Shown: piece by piece, positions 8,570 through 18,624 of the stretch
Position numbering within the stretch: the stretch's first letter is position 1
Layout: each line of letters begins with the position of its first letter
Assembly: GCA_041402125.1 (NCBI GenBank)
Contig: JAWKSY010000005.1
Location: 62,001 to 126,000 of the forward strand
Origin: JAWKSY01 sp041402125
GTDB lineage: Bacteria > Planctomycetota > GCA-002687715 > DRQF01
DNA: 64,000 nt
Direction: 5' to 3'
The notes under the pieces: model-generated
Databases searched by the model: none
What the model saw: only the letters and a program-made list of their open reading frames with translations
What the model was told of the DNA's origin: nothing
Program-made: the position numbers and the translations under genes

Positions 8570-10480
8570 TCAGCGCCCGCCGAACTCGATCTGTCGGACG
8601 CGCGGAATCTCGAGCTCCAGAGCCTCGGGTCCGTCAGTTAGACCGACGGCGGAGAGGCGATAGCGTCCCGGCGGCAGCAGGGGGAAGTCCACGCGCCCTC
8701 CGAGCACCTGCGATTGCCTCCGAGCCCGCAGACGCCCCGGCAGGCCGAGGCTCTCGAGGGAGAGGAAGGTGCCGTCGGTCAGCGAGGTGCGGACCTCGAG
8801 CCGGTGCAGGGCCGGGATCGGCAACCGAAGCGTGTTCTCGCCCGGGAAGAGATCGAGGGCGCGCTCGTAGAGCAGCGTGAACTCGTCGAAGACCGACACG
8901 AAGGACGGACCCGGCTGGAGCGGCCCGATCCGCCTCCGCTCGCCGCGCGCCTCGGGAATCGCGAGCTGGGTCGTCGGAGGTTCGGCCGCCGCGTCCGGCC
9001 CCCGCACGGAGAGCTCCAGCCGCGAGACCACGGTGCGAGGCGCGTCCTCGAGTGTCACGTCGAGCCAGGCGGGCGCCTGGAAACGGACCTCGACCTCACG
9101 CGCCTCCAGGGGGAGCGGCCACATGACCGCGCCGTGCGCGAGGGATTCGACGTGGACGAAGAAACCCGTCCCATCGGGCGCCGTGAGATCTTCCCGCCGA
9201 TCGATCCACACCCGTCCTTCGCCGTCAGGCGGGGATCTCACCCATCGGCGCTTCCGATCCTCTCCCGTGACGCGCACGACCTCGATCCGGTTGCCCGTGA
9301 CGGTCTTGCCCTCGGCGTCGACGACGCGAAGCACCGTCTGGGTCCGCGAGTCGACCGGGAGGCCGGGAAGTTCGATGACGGCCGGCGTCCCCGTCGCCGT
9401 CTCGACGATCCGCATCTCCGTGAGGGGTTGCGACCGCTGGTCGAAGCCCTGGAGCGCGTAGCGACCCTCGACCACCCTCTCGACCTCGAAGCGGAAGTCC
9501 GAGTTGGCGTGCGTCCAGGTCAACTCTCCGCGCGAGAGGAGGAGTGCCTCATCCGGCACCTCGTCTTCCTCCAGCAGCGCCGCCCGGATCTCCAGACTCT
9601 CGGGTCGAGGTCCGGGGAAGACGACGCGACCCGACAGTCGGGGGCAGGGCGCGAGCCGGAGCGTCACCTCGCCGGGCCCGTTCGAGAGGTCCACTCGCTC
9701 CAGCGTCGATCGGAAACCGGGCGTGGAGGCCGCGAGCTGCACCGGTCCCGGATCGCAGGTGAACTCCGTCGTCGGCGGCCCCCAGTTGAGCGAGTACACC
9801 GAATGCGTCTGCTGCATCAGGATGTCGGCCTTCGTGGGCGCCGTCCCGTCCGGGAACTCGACCTTCACCGTCAAGAGCCCGACGCGCGTCGCGACGAACT
9901 CGATCCGGTCACCCGCGCGCGTGCGTTGGGCTCCCGATCCGCGCCGGTGGAGCCGCCACCCCCGGAGCCGCGGCGTCACGTCGTAATCGACGCCCTCGTC
10001 GAGCCCCGTGATCGTGAACTCCCCCTGCGCATCGCTCGCGGCGAGACGCTGCACCTGCCGCCGGCGCGCCTCGGAAGCGACGGTCCGGCGGACCCAGTCC
10101 TCGAGCTCCTCCTCGCCCGCCTCCGGCGCCGGCGTCGCCCGGAATCCCGAGGGCATCGCCGTGAGCGCGACGCCCTCGATCCCCGCTCCCGCTTCGTCGC
10201 GGATGCGGCCGGTGATGACGCCCTCACCGATCGACGCAGGCGGCGGTCGCAGGGCCTCGATCGCGGCCCGGATCGGCGATCCGGTCGCTTCGGCTCGCCT
10301 CTCCTCGATCGCCGGGACCTCGACGTTCCGGCGTGCCGAGGTGGCCTCTCGAAGGCCGGCGTCCCGCGTCACGCCGGGCGCTCGATCCAGGTCGTCGGCC
10401 CCAGATCGCTCCGAGAGGATCAGGTGTCCGGCGAATCCCAGCGCGGCGCCGAGCAGCACACCGAGGAGCAGGTTCCGCAT
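8570..10480 (-). CDS. Array paralog 1 (3'-most): anchored carboxypeptidase-regulatory-like protein
   Basis: A 636-residue protein. The anchor spans about residues 3-22 (NLLLGVLLGAALGFAGHLIL), followed by an acidic/basic linker to residue 86. The first beta-sandwich starts at GVITGRIRDEAGAG (87-100), the inserted helix is at 126-144 (EDWVRRTVASEARRRQ) and the aromatic motif is NWGPPT (232-237). VVFPGPRPESLEI marks the middle domain. The C-terminus is LEIPRVRQIEFGGR, a divergent form of the array's end motif. GGAG precedes the ATG. It lies 38 bases after the previous gene with no promoter motif between, so it is probably co-transcribed with it. Function unknown. Confidence 0.8.
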   Translation of the reverse strand: MRNLLLGVLLGAALGFAGHLILSERSGADDLDRAPGVTRDAGLREATSARRNVEVPAIEERRAEATGSPIRAAIEALRPPPASIGEGVITGRIRDEAGAGIEGVALTAMPSGFRATPAPEAGEEELEDWVRRTVASEARRRQVQRLAASDAQGEFTITGLDEGVDYDVTPRLRGWRLHRRGSGAQRTRAGDRIEFVATRVGLLTVKVEFPDGTAPTKADILMQQTHSVYSLNWGPPTTEFTCDPGPVQLAASTPGFRSTLERVDLSNGPGEVTLRLAPCPRLSGRVVFPGPRPESLEIRAALLEEDEVPDEALLLSRGELTWTHANSDFRFEVERVVEGRYALQGFDQRSQPLTEMRIVETATGTPAVIELPGLPVDSRTQTVLRVVDAEGKTVTGNRIEVVRVTGEDRKRRWVRSPPDGEGRVWIDRREDLTAPDGTGFFVHVESLAHGAVMWPLPLEAREVEVRFQAPAWLDVTLEDAPRTVVSRLELSVRGPDAAAEPPTTQLAIPEARGERRRIGPLQPGPSFVSVFDEFTLLYERALDLFPGENTLRLPIPALHRLEVRTSLTDGTFLSLESLGLPGRLRARRQSQVLGGRVDFPLLPPGRYRLSAVGLTDGPEALELEIPRVRQIEFGGR

Positions 10481-10518
10481 CGATCATCTCCGCGATCCCC
10501 CGGCGACCAGGCCGGATC

Positions 10519-12483
10519 TCAGCGCTTGCGCAAGGTGACTTCAGTCTGATCCGGCACGACGACGGATTCGACCACGTAGCGTGTCCCATCCTCCCGGCCG
10601 CTCGCGATCACGCGATAACTTCCGTGGCCGAGTTCGTCGAACTCGGCCACTCCCTCTCGCGCGGGTCGCGAAGAGGATCCTCCGCTCGGATTCCAGATCG
10701 TGACGTAGACGTCCTTCGCCCCTTCACCGACGAGGACGCGGAGCCGGCCCGGCTCGCCCGCCACGATCGTCGCCGCATTGGCGCCCGAGCTGACGCTGAC
10801 GGTTCGCGTTCCCAGGCAGCGCGTCCTCCATCTCCCGTCGTCCTCCGGGACTTCGAGGAGGATCTCGTACCGGCCCGGCTGGAGTCCCTTGAAGGTGAAG
10901 GTCCCGTCGCCTGCCGCCTCGGACGTCCGGGCACTCGAGGTCGAGACGCCCTCCTCGACGACGGACACCTTCGTCTTTGCCAGCCTTTCCGTCGGGACGC
11001 CCCGGACCTCCACCACGAGTTCTCCCGCCGCCTGGAATCGAACCGTCGCCTCGCGCTGCCCCGCGACGATCGGGATCACGACCTGTCCGTGTCCGTCGGC
11101 CTTGACCTCGAGCGCATGCGAGGGCTCCACCTCGGGGTCGAGTTGGTGACCCCTCCGCGGCCGGTAGGGCGCCTCCTTCGGGATCCTCACCGCGAGGACT
11201 CCATCGCCCCGGGGGTGCCCGACGACCGAGTGCGTCGAGTTCCCACTGAAGGAGTTCGTCGCGAGCCTCAGCTGGGGCTTCGTGATCGTTCGCCCACGGG
11301 CGTCGAACACGCGGAGCAGGATGAATTCTGTCAGGTCGAGCGCGGGAACGACGACGTCCTTCGTCACCGGACCGTCCCGCATGTCGACGTAGAAGATCGG
11401 CGTGACGGGCTCCGACCCCTGCGCCGCGTAGATGGCGACCGCGTAGCGACGTGCCTCGAGGGTGGAGGTTTCGATGCGACTCGCGTCCGAGGATCGAGCG
11501 GCGTACACGAGCCGGCGCTTCGTCATCTCTTCGACGTCGACGATCTCGTCGTCGACGAGAGCGCAGGCCCGTGCGTTCAGATCGGGCGGGAGCTCGCCGT
11601 CGCAACGCAGGCGCAAGGTGAGCGTTCGCTTCGCGTGGAGCACGACACGATGCGTCTGCGGTCCCGGCTGAAGGTCGAGCGCCAGCTCTCCGCTCTCGAA
11701 GGCCCCGGATTCGACCGAGAGCTTCACTCGCCCGACCGGGAATTCGAGTGTTCTCGCCGCCGGTGTCCAGGGCTTGGTTTCGAAGGGTGAGCGCATCCCG
11801 TCCTGTCCGACATCGGCCCGCGCCGGTGCGCTTCCGTCCGGCAGGACGACGTCGAGTTCGAGCTGCGCGGTCCGGCGTCCCTGCACCTGGAGCGGGATGC
11901 CGACCTTCCAGTTCGGGCCGACCATGCCGAACTGCCCGAAGGTCCAGCCCGGCTTGCGGGCGAAGACGATGAAGATGCCGTCGGGATCGAGCCCCTCGGC
12001 GCGGAAGGAACCATCCTCGCCGCTCAGAGCGCGACGACTCAGCCGCCGCCGCTCGACCTCCTCGGCCCGCGCCACCCGCATCCACTCGTCGATCTCTCCG
12101 GGATCCGCCAGACGGGCGAGCATCGTCTCGGGGTCGAAGGCCGAGTTCTGCACCGCGGAGAAGACGATCTCCACGCCAGGGATCGGAGTTCCGTCCTCCG
12201 CGCGCGCCACTCCCTCGCCGACCCCCGTGAACTCGGAGGAGACCGGCGCCGGGTTGGCGGGGGAGGACTCGTCCTTGCGACCGGCCGCGCTACGCGACGG
12301 CTCGAGGTCCACCGTCGTCTTCCGCCGCGCCGCCGTTCCGGCCTCTTCGCCGCCGTCGACTTCGTCGGCCGCTCCGTGGGAAGATGCATCCGGAAGGACG
12401 ACATCTTCACCCTGACCGAGCAGCACCCAGCCGCCGATCCCGAGGGCGGCTCCGACGAGCAGCCCCAGCACGAACTTCTCCAT
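10519..12483 (-). CDS. Array paralog 2: anchored carboxypeptidase-regulatory-like protein
   Basis: A 654-residue protein, the longest of the array, starting at the ATG at 12483 (MEKFVLGLLVGAALG); the open frame extends 10 codons further but MEKF matches other members. The linker is acidic (residues 25-85). The inserted helix is at 131-151 (IDEWMRVARAEEVERRR), FARKPGW follows at 174-180, and WTP is at 239-241. The C-terminus is VVVPDQTEVTLRKR, almost identical in form to paralog 3 next door (VTVPETTEITLRKR). The two also share a CDGELPPDL / SSGEIAPDL segment and are the closest adjacent pair. A CTTGACC element lies upstream at 12536-12542. Confidence 0.8.
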   Translation of the reverse strand: MEKFVLGLLVGAALGIGGWVLLGQGEDVVLPDASSHGAADEVDGGEEAGTAARRKTTVDLEPSRSAAGRKDESSPANPAPVSSEFTGVGEGVARAEDGTPIPGVEIVFSAVQNSAFDPETMLARLADPGEIDEWMRVARAEEVERRRLSRRALSGEDGSFRAEGLDPDGIFIVFARKPGWTFGQFGMVGPNWKVGIPLQVQGRRTAQLELDVVLPDGSAPARADVGQDGMRSPFETKPWTPAARTLEFPVGRVKLSVESGAFESGELALDLQPGPQTHRVVLHAKRTLTLRLRCDGELPPDLNARACALVDDEIVDVEEMTKRRLVYAARSSDASRIETSTLEARRYAVAIYAAQGSEPVTPIFYVDMRDGPVTKDVVVPALDLTEFILLRVFDARGRTITKPQLRLATNSFSGNSTHSVVGHPRGDGVLAVRIPKEAPYRPRRGHQLDPEVEPSHALEVKADGHGQVVIPIVAGQREATVRFQAAGELVVEVRGVPTERLAKTKVSVVEEGVSTSSARTSEAAGDGTFTFKGLQPGRYEILLEVPEDDGRWRTRCLGTRTVSVSSGANAATIVAGEPGRLRVLVGEGAKDVYVTIWNPSGGSSSRPAREGVAEFDELGHGSYRVIASGREDGTRYVVESVVVPDQTEVTLRKR

Positions 12484-12535
12484 GGAGATCTCCTCTCGAT
12501 ACGCCGACGACATCTTCGCCGCGCAGCGTCGCGTC

Positions 12536-12541
12536 GGTCAA
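12536..12541 (-). promoter_or_regulatory. TTGACC element upstream of array paralog 2
   Basis: On the minus strand this reads CTTGACC, a -35-like hexamer, 52 bases before the ATG at 12483. The same heptamer precedes five other array genes. No convincing -10 is seen at 17 bases spacing. Confidence 0.35.
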
Positions 12542-12564
12542 GCCGAGGCGGAGGGGGCCGGCGA

Positions 12565-14496
12565 TCAGCGCTTCCGCAGCGTGATCTCGGTGGTCTCCGG
12601 CACCGTCACCGTCTTCGTCTCGTAGGCGGCGCCGAGTTCGGCGCCGAAGACGGAGACCGTGTAGGTGCCGTGTCCGAGATCATCAGCCGTGGCGCCCGCG
12701 CCGAACACCCGCAAGCGGCGGTCGGTGCGATCGTTCCGGAACTGCACGAAGGCGCCTTCGGGCGCGTCGGGCACGAGGACGCGCAGACGAGCGGGGCGGC
12801 CGGCCGCGAGGGTGATCTCGTTCTCGCCCGCGGAGACCGTCACCGTGCTGACGGCGATGGCGAGGTTTCCTTCGCCTTCCCGGCCCAGCGGTGCGAGCAG
12901 CGTGCAGACGTAGCGTCCCGGCTGGAACCCCGTGAAGCGGAAGGTCCCGTCGGTGCCGACGAGGTCGCCGCCGCGACCGTGTGATGTCGTTCCTTCCTCG
13001 ATCACCGAGACCTCGGCCCGGATCATCATCGCGGGCTCGAGCCCCTCGACCCGGACGCGAAGCGAGCCCGCGGGGACGAATCGCACGCGTACCTCGTGCT
13101 GCCCCCGGGCGAGCGGGATCCGCGTCTCGCCGTAGGCGGAAGCACTCACCGAGAGCTCGAAGGTCGCGGCCGCCAGCTCCTCGTCGTCTCGCTGGCGTCC
13201 GGCGCCGCGCCAGGGCACGCGGGCGAAGAGGGTTCCGGCCCCTCGTCGTTCGCCGCGCAGGGTGACGTCGCTGTGTCCTCCGGGGTAGCGCGCGTGGAAC
13301 CGAGCCCGGAAGTCCTCGATCGGCTGCCCGACCTCGTCCTCGACCCGGACGAGCAGGAAGTCGCCCCGGTCGAGCGGGGGCACCTCGAGCGTCGCCTCGA
13401 CCGGCCCGCGGCTCATGTCCACGACGAGGACGTCGGTGAGGGGAAACGCCTCTCCGTTCGCGAAGACCGCGATTGCGTGACGACGGGGCTCGAGGTTCTC
13501 GAATCGGAGCGACGCCGACGCATCGACGAAGGACGCCGCCTTGAAGGGCCGGCCGTCAAGCCGGGTCGCGTCGAGTCTCTCGTCGCCCACGAGCGGGTAG
13601 ACGCGGGCGAAGAGGTCCGGCGCGATCTCGCCGCTCGAGGTGAGGGTCAGGGAGAGGGTCCGCTGGGCCTCGAGCTCGATGCGCTGCTCCTGGACGCCCG
13701 GTTCGAGGCGCAGCGACACGCCGTTCCGGAAGTACTCCCCGCTGCGGATCGTCAGCGTGATCCCACCCACGGGGAACGAGAGGTCGGGCGCCTCGGGGGT
13801 CCAGTCGCGCGCGGCGAAGCGATCCGGATCGAGAGCCAGCACTCGCGCGCGCTTCGGACGGCTCCCGTCGGGAAGCACGAGGTCGAGGCGCAGGACGGCC
13901 TCGCGCCGGCCCTCGATCTCGAGCGGGTGCCCGACCCGCCAGGTCGGCGGCGTCGCCTCCTCTCCGAAGATCCAGCCCTCCTTCCGCGCGAAGACGGCGA
14001 AGGCTCGTCCGGGCTCGATGCCCTCCATGTGGATCCGGCCCCCGGCGTCGCTCCGGCCGCGGTGACTCTCGCGGCGCCGCTGCTCCTCCTTCCGTCGGGC
14101 CTGCTCGATCCACACCTCGAGGGGTTCCCACTCCGGCTCGACCAGCGGCCGGAGCGGCGAGAGCGAGGACGACGGGATGGCGCTGAGCAGGACCTCGACG
14201 CCCTCGATCGGCGTCCCGTCCGGTGCGCTGACGCGGCCGTCGGCCACGCCCTCATGGCGCGCCCTCGGCTCGAGCCGGGAAGCCGTCGCGTGCGCCGGCG
14301 CGACGGCGGGCCCATCCGCTTCTTCCGCCTCGCTCTTCCGCTCCGTGACCTTCCGATCGGTGGGCGCGCGCGTCTCCCCGGTCGCCCACGCGGGCCGGGT
14401 CGGCGCGTCCTCGCGGCCCTCGTCGCGGACGACGAGAGCGTGGATGCCGAATCCAAGGGCGATTCCGACGAGAATTCCGAGCGCGAAGGTCTTCAT
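12565..14496 (-). CDS. Array paralog 3: anchored carboxypeptidase-regulatory-like protein
   Basis: A 643-residue protein. The anchor is FALGILVGIALGFGIHALVV (4-23). The first domain begins at GVADGRVSAPDGTPIEGVEV (83-102), the inserted helix is at 126-145 (LEVWIEQARRKEEQRRR), FARKEGW is at 169-175 and WTP at 232-234. Arginine-rich segments alternate with strands up to the terminal VTVPETTEITLRKR. It starts only 27 bases after the end of paralog 4, with GAGAGGTGA as a ribosome site, so it must depend on a promoter further upstream. The protein is predicted to face the periplasm or cell surface from a single N-terminal helix; its partners are unknown. Confidence 0.8.
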   Translation of the reverse strand: MKTFALGILVGIALGFGIHALVVRDEGREDAPTRPAWATGETRAPTDRKVTERKSEAEEADGPAVAPAHATASRLEPRARHEGVADGRVSAPDGTPIEGVEVLLSAIPSSSLSPLRPLVEPEWEPLEVWIEQARRKEEQRRRESHRGRSDAGGRIHMEGIEPGRAFAVFARKEGWIFGEEATPPTWRVGHPLEIEGRREAVLRLDLVLPDGSRPKRARVLALDPDRFAARDWTPEAPDLSFPVGGITLTIRSGEYFRNGVSLRLEPGVQEQRIELEAQRTLSLTLTSSGEIAPDLFARVYPLVGDERLDATRLDGRPFKAASFVDASASLRFENLEPRRHAIAVFANGEAFPLTDVLVVDMSRGPVEATLEVPPLDRGDFLLVRVEDEVGQPIEDFRARFHARYPGGHSDVTLRGERRGAGTLFARVPWRGAGRQRDDEELAAATFELSVSASAYGETRIPLARGQHEVRVRFVPAGSLRVRVEGLEPAMMIRAEVSVIEEGTTSHGRGGDLVGTDGTFRFTGFQPGRYVCTLLAPLGREGEGNLAIAVSTVTVSAGENEITLAAGRPARLRVLVPDAPEGAFVQFRNDRTDRRLRVFGAGATADDLGHGTYTVSVFGAELGAAYETKTVTVPETTEITLRKR

Positions 14497-14523
14497 GGGC
14501 TCACCTCTCGATCCGCCGGGTGA

Positions 14524-16433
14524 TCATCGATTCGAGGCCTTGGTCGCCGGCCCCACCGTGAGCTCGCTGGTCTCGCCGGTCGAGACCTCGACGGTGGCCC
14601 AGCGCTCGCCGAGCCTGAGCAGGTAGGAGCCGGGAAGGAGTCGGGTGAAGTTCGCGCGTCGTTCGGCATCGAGCGCGATGGCGCCACCGAGTTCCCAGAT
14701 CCCGTCCTCGTCCTTGCGGGAGAGATTGACCCAGCCGCCGACCTCCGCCCCGGGGAAGCTGGCGACGATCCGCCCCAGCACCGGGAGCTCGATCTCGACC
14801 GCGTTCTCGCCGGAACCGAGGTCGATCTCCCGGCTCACGAGCGCCCCGGCGCCGGGGGAGCGACTCAGGATCAGTTCGTGTCGGCCCGGCGCGAGCGGCC
14901 CGATGCGCCTGGCCTCGTTGCCGACGATGAAGTCGGCATGGACGTCGAATCGCGTGCCGGCCGCCTCGTCCTCGATCGCGACCTCCAGACGTGGCGAGGG
15001 CGAGCCATCCGCGGTGAGGATGCGCACCCAGGCCCAGGCCGGTTCCTCGAACCGGACCTCGACCTGCGTCTCGTTCGGTTCGACGCGGACGAATCGCGTG
15101 CCGTAGTGCTGCGACGTCACCTGGAGCCACTCGATCCCGTCGGCGGGCCGCGAGATCCAACCCGCCCTTCGCGGTCTCGCTGAAGGTCGAGTTGCCGCCG
15201 CACGAGGGGGGAACCCTCGAGTCGTCCGGCTTTCAGGTGGGAGATCGAGGGGTTCGAGATGATCTCGCCCTCGGCGCCGAGGATCCGCACGGCGACCAGT
15301 CCTGAAGTGTCGACGGCGAGACCCTGGAGGCGGCACGAGATCATGCCGTCGTCCGGGACCTCGACGATCGCGACCTCCGTGACGCGCTGGAAGCCTCGTC
15401 TGACGAAGGCGGCCAGAGCGTGTCGACCGGCCGCGAGACCGCGGACCAGGAAGGAACATCCGCGACGGGTATCGACCGCACCCACCGAGCCCCCGAGGAG
15501 CTCCTGATCCGTCGGCGTCGTGCCCCCTTCCTCGATCTTCACCGCGTGAACGTCGAGGCCGTCACCCCACGGGCCCGGAAACTCGATGGAACCCTCGACA
15601 GCGCGAACGGGAGAGAGCGAGAGCGCGACCGCCTGATCGCTCGCCCGCACGAAGAGATCCGTCTTCGGGGACTCACGCCCCGCGGCGTCCCGGGCCTGGA
15701 GGCGAGCGGCGCCGAGCGGGCAGAGAAGGCGTCGGCGATCGGGCGTCCAGCGGTGGGAGAAGGCCTCGCCGCCGGGAGCGTCGACCCAGATCGTCGCGGC
15801 GCGGGCGAGTTCGCCGTCGGCCCGACGGACCTCCACCTGCAGCCATCCGGCCCGGGTTCCGACGAACTCGACCCGGGCGTCCGGGATCGGGTCCTGCGCT
15901 CCCCACCGGCGCGGCAAGAAGCGCCAACCCTCGTGCTCGGCCTCGACGTCGTGCGGAACACCGCGAGCCAGTCCGGTGATCCGGTACCGGCCCTCCGCAT
16001 CGCTCGTCGCTTCACGCGTGGCCGCGGCATGGCGCCGTGCATGGTCGAGCGCCCGGGCCGAGAAGTCCGCCGCCGACTCTCCGGCGGCGAGAGTGAGTCG
16101 TTCGAGCGCGGGTCGCGCGCGGATCCTGACGCCTTCGAGGGGTTCACCGATCTCACTCGCCACGATTCCGATGAAGGTGCCTTCGAGAGAGGCGGGAGCG
16201 CCGGCATCGTCGACCGGTCCACCCTCGGGCGGCCGCTCGCCGGGCGCGGGCACCACCGCCGGCGCGGCCTCGGGTCGACGCGCCGCGGCGCTCGCGTCGA
16301 CCTCCTCTCTCGTCGATACCGCGCCCTCGCGCTCGGACTCGATGGGCGCCCCCGCTCGTGACTCGATCAGGACCATGCGGAGCACGAAGCCGAGCGTGGC
16401 TCCGACGAGCAGTCCGAAGATCACCTTCCCCAT
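14524..16433 (-). CDS. Array paralog 4: anchored carboxypeptidase-regulatory-like protein, frameshifted
   Basis: The frame opens at ATG 16433 (MGKVIFGLLVGATLG, GGAAGGA site upstream) and runs to about 15160, then continues in another frame to the TGA at 14524. At the break, GGGTTGGATC needs one more T to read EGRVWISRPADG, which matches other members (paralog 1 has EGRVWIDR). The missing base lies in the AA run at 15159-15160 on the plus strand. Restored length is 636 residues. WTP is at 229-231, and the helix insert (DFSARALDHARRH) is weaker than in other members. As written, the gene would make a 438-residue truncated protein. A sequencing error is as likely as a real mutation. Confidence 0.7.
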
Positions 16434-16532
16434 GTCGCGAGTCCTTCCCGACGATCGTCTCGTCTCCAGCTCGGAGCGACGCGTCGGCCGGCTCCTCTCC
16501 TCATCGCCGATTCCCTTCCTCGACGGTTCGCG

Positions 16533-18461
16533 TCACTCCCGCGGGCGCACCACGATGGTTCGATCGTCGATCAGGTCGATCTCGACCGGATCGAAGCGGA
16601 CCCCGGGATGGCGGACCGAGATGCGGTGCTTGCCCGCGAGCAGGTCGGAGAAGGTGACGCGTCCCCGGGCGTCGCAGAACTCGGAGCGATGGTCGCGGCG
16701 GCGGCCCTCGCGCAGGATCTCCACGCGTGAGCGCTCGTCACCGCCCTCCACCGTGACCGTCAGGTCGTGCATGCTCGTGAGATCGAGAGCGATGCGATTC
16801 TCGCCCGAGCGGACCTCGACGTCGTGGCGCGCGAGCTCGAGGCGAAGGCGTTGCCGGGGGCGCTGGAGGTTCGCGACGAGCGTGGCCGGGCCGGGTTGGA
16901 CGCCGGACACCCGGATCATGCCGTCCTCGGTTCTCTCGGCGCGCCCGGACCATCCCTCCTGGGCGATTGCGGCGACCGTGACCTCGGAGCGGATCTCGGG
17001 TGAGGCACCTCGGAGTTCGACGAGGATCTCCGCGGGCGTCGCGAAACGGGCCTCGAGAACGCGCGTTCCCCGCGGCACCGGGAGATTGATCGATCCGTAC
17101 GTGGTGCAGGTGATCCGGACGGAGCACTCGTTCCCCTCGACGTCGGGGCCGTCGCCCTCGGGGAACCGGAAGAAGATCCTCCCCTCTTCGTCTCGCAGGA
17201 GCTGGGGCCGGTCCCCATGGCGGATCGACTCACGGCTCATCGATGTGGTGACACCGAGCGTCCGCATGTCGTGGATCGGGCTCCCGGTCGGCGTGAGTGG
17301 AACGAGGCGGATGTAGGCCTCCCGATCGACTCCCGGAAACACCAGGTCGCGGGAGGCGGGCTCGATGCCCACGTCGACGAACTCGGTCACCGTGGGCGGC
17401 TCGTCTTCTCGGCCGCTCAGTCCGACGAGGTACCGACCTGGCGGGAGGCCGCGGAACTCGAAAGTGAAGCCGCGCGAGGCGTAGGCCGCGTCACGCAGGC
17501 CGCGCGAGGCCAGAGCCTCGGGCGTGATCACCTCGCCCGGAACGACGCGGAGCGCCCGCAACGAGACGACCTCGGGCCGCAACCCCGAGACCTTGACTCT
17601 CCCCCGGATCGAGGAGAGAGCCTCGACCACGATCCGGACCTCGGTCAGCGTCTCCTCGATCTCGACCGCGACCTCTTCGGAGCGCCCGCTGGGCCGGGGA
17701 CTCACCTGGACCCGCGCCGGGCCGATCGGCGCGTCGACCTCGGGCTCCCGCGGCGTCCAGAAGGTGTTGTGCCGACCGGTCGCGGTCGTGATCGACACTC
17801 CGGCCGAGGTCGGCACGCTGCCGTCGGCGTAGACGAGTTCGAGCCGGAGCCGTCCCGCCCGGACGGCCGAGAAGTCGCACTCGCCGCCGGGTGCGATCGA
17901 GCCCCAGCCCTCGAGTGTCGGCGTCAGGATCCAACCGTCCTTCTCCGCCGTCGGTCGATACTCCGCATCGGGATCGAGCCCGGTGGCTTCGTAGCGTCCG
18001 TCGCGTCCCGTCCGCGTGACGACCACGAGCCCGCGCTGATGGATCTCGCGACGGTAGGTCTTGGCGATCCAGACCTCGATCGGGTCGTCCGCCGAGGGCG
18101 CCGGCCCCGGTCGTTCCCACTTGGCGGGGTGGAGCGTGATGTCCACGTCCGAGAGCGGATCGCCGCCGGCGTCCGTCACCCGGCCCTCGATGCGTCCCTC
18201 GAAGCGCGGGATCTCGGGCACCTCGATGCGTTCGAGGGCGGCGCGCAGATCCCGCACCTCGGTCTCGGAGGGCGCCGGCAGCGGCACCGTCTCGTCGGCG
18301 ACGCGCCGGGGCGCGGTCGTTCGCTCGCGTTCCTCGAAGGCCGACGGCTCGTCCTCGCGGGGTGCGATGACGGCATCGCCCTCGCCGCTCCGCCCGATCA
18401 GCGCGTAGCCTCCCGCGCCGAGCACGGTGCCGACGAGCAGGCCGAGGAGCAGTCGGTCCAT
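16533..18461 (-). CDS. Array paralog 5: anchored carboxypeptidase-regulatory-like protein
   Basis: A 642-residue protein starting at ATG 18461, with GGAAGGAG seven bases upstream; the open frame extends 107 codons further but that part is Arg/Pro/Ser-rich noise lacking the anchor. Anchor MDRLLLGLLVGTVLGAGGYA. The first domain starts at GRIEGRVTDAGGDPLSDVDI (89-108), the helix insert is at 127-142 (PIEVWIAKTYRREIHQR), EKDGW at 173-177 and WTP at 235-237. The end motif is DLIDDRTIVVRPRE. A CTTGACC element is 68 bases upstream, in the largest gap (163 bases) of the array, consistent with its own promoter. Confidence 0.8.
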   Translation of the reverse strand: MDRLLLGLLVGTVLGAGGYALIGRSGEGDAVIAPREDEPSAFEERERTTAPRRVADETVPLPAPSETEVRDLRAALERIEVPEIPRFEGRIEGRVTDAGGDPLSDVDITLHPAKWERPGPAPSADDPIEVWIAKTYRREIHQRGLVVVTRTGRDGRYEATGLDPDAEYRPTAEKDGWILTPTLEGWGSIAPGGECDFSAVRAGRLRLELVYADGSVPTSAGVSITTATGRHNTFWTPREPEVDAPIGPARVQVSPRPSGRSEEVAVEIEETLTEVRIVVEALSSIRGRVKVSGLRPEVVSLRALRVVPGEVITPEALASRGLRDAAYASRGFTFEFRGLPPGRYLVGLSGREDEPPTVTEFVDVGIEPASRDLVFPGVDREAYIRLVPLTPTGSPIHDMRTLGVTTSMSRESIRHGDRPQLLRDEEGRIFFRFPEGDGPDVEGNECSVRITCTTYGSINLPVPRGTRVLEARFATPAEILVELRGASPEIRSEVTVAAIAQEGWSGRAERTEDGMIRVSGVQPGPATLVANLQRPRQRLRLELARHDVEVRSGENRIALDLTSMHDLTVTVEGGDERSRVEILREGRRRDHRSEFCDARGRVTFSDLLAGKHRISVRHPGVRFDPVEIDLIDDRTIVVRPRE

Positions 18462-18529
18462 GGGGGAGGCTCCTTCCGGTCGAGTTCTCTCAAACGCCGT
18501 CCGCGAGCATGACCCGGGGCGGAGCCCGG

Positions 18530-18535
18530 GGTCAA
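18530..18535 (-). promoter_or_regulatory. TTGACC element upstream of array paralog 5
   Basis: Reads CTTGACCCC on the minus strand, 68 bases before the start at 18461. A GTCATGC segment follows 17 to 18 bases downstream. Confidence 0.35.
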
Positions 18536-18624
18536 GCGAACGTCGCCACGCCAGGATCCCGACGAAGCCCGTCGCGGTGTGGGGTCGCATTTCTCGGATT
18601 CTCAGTCCGGAAGCCCGCCGGCGT

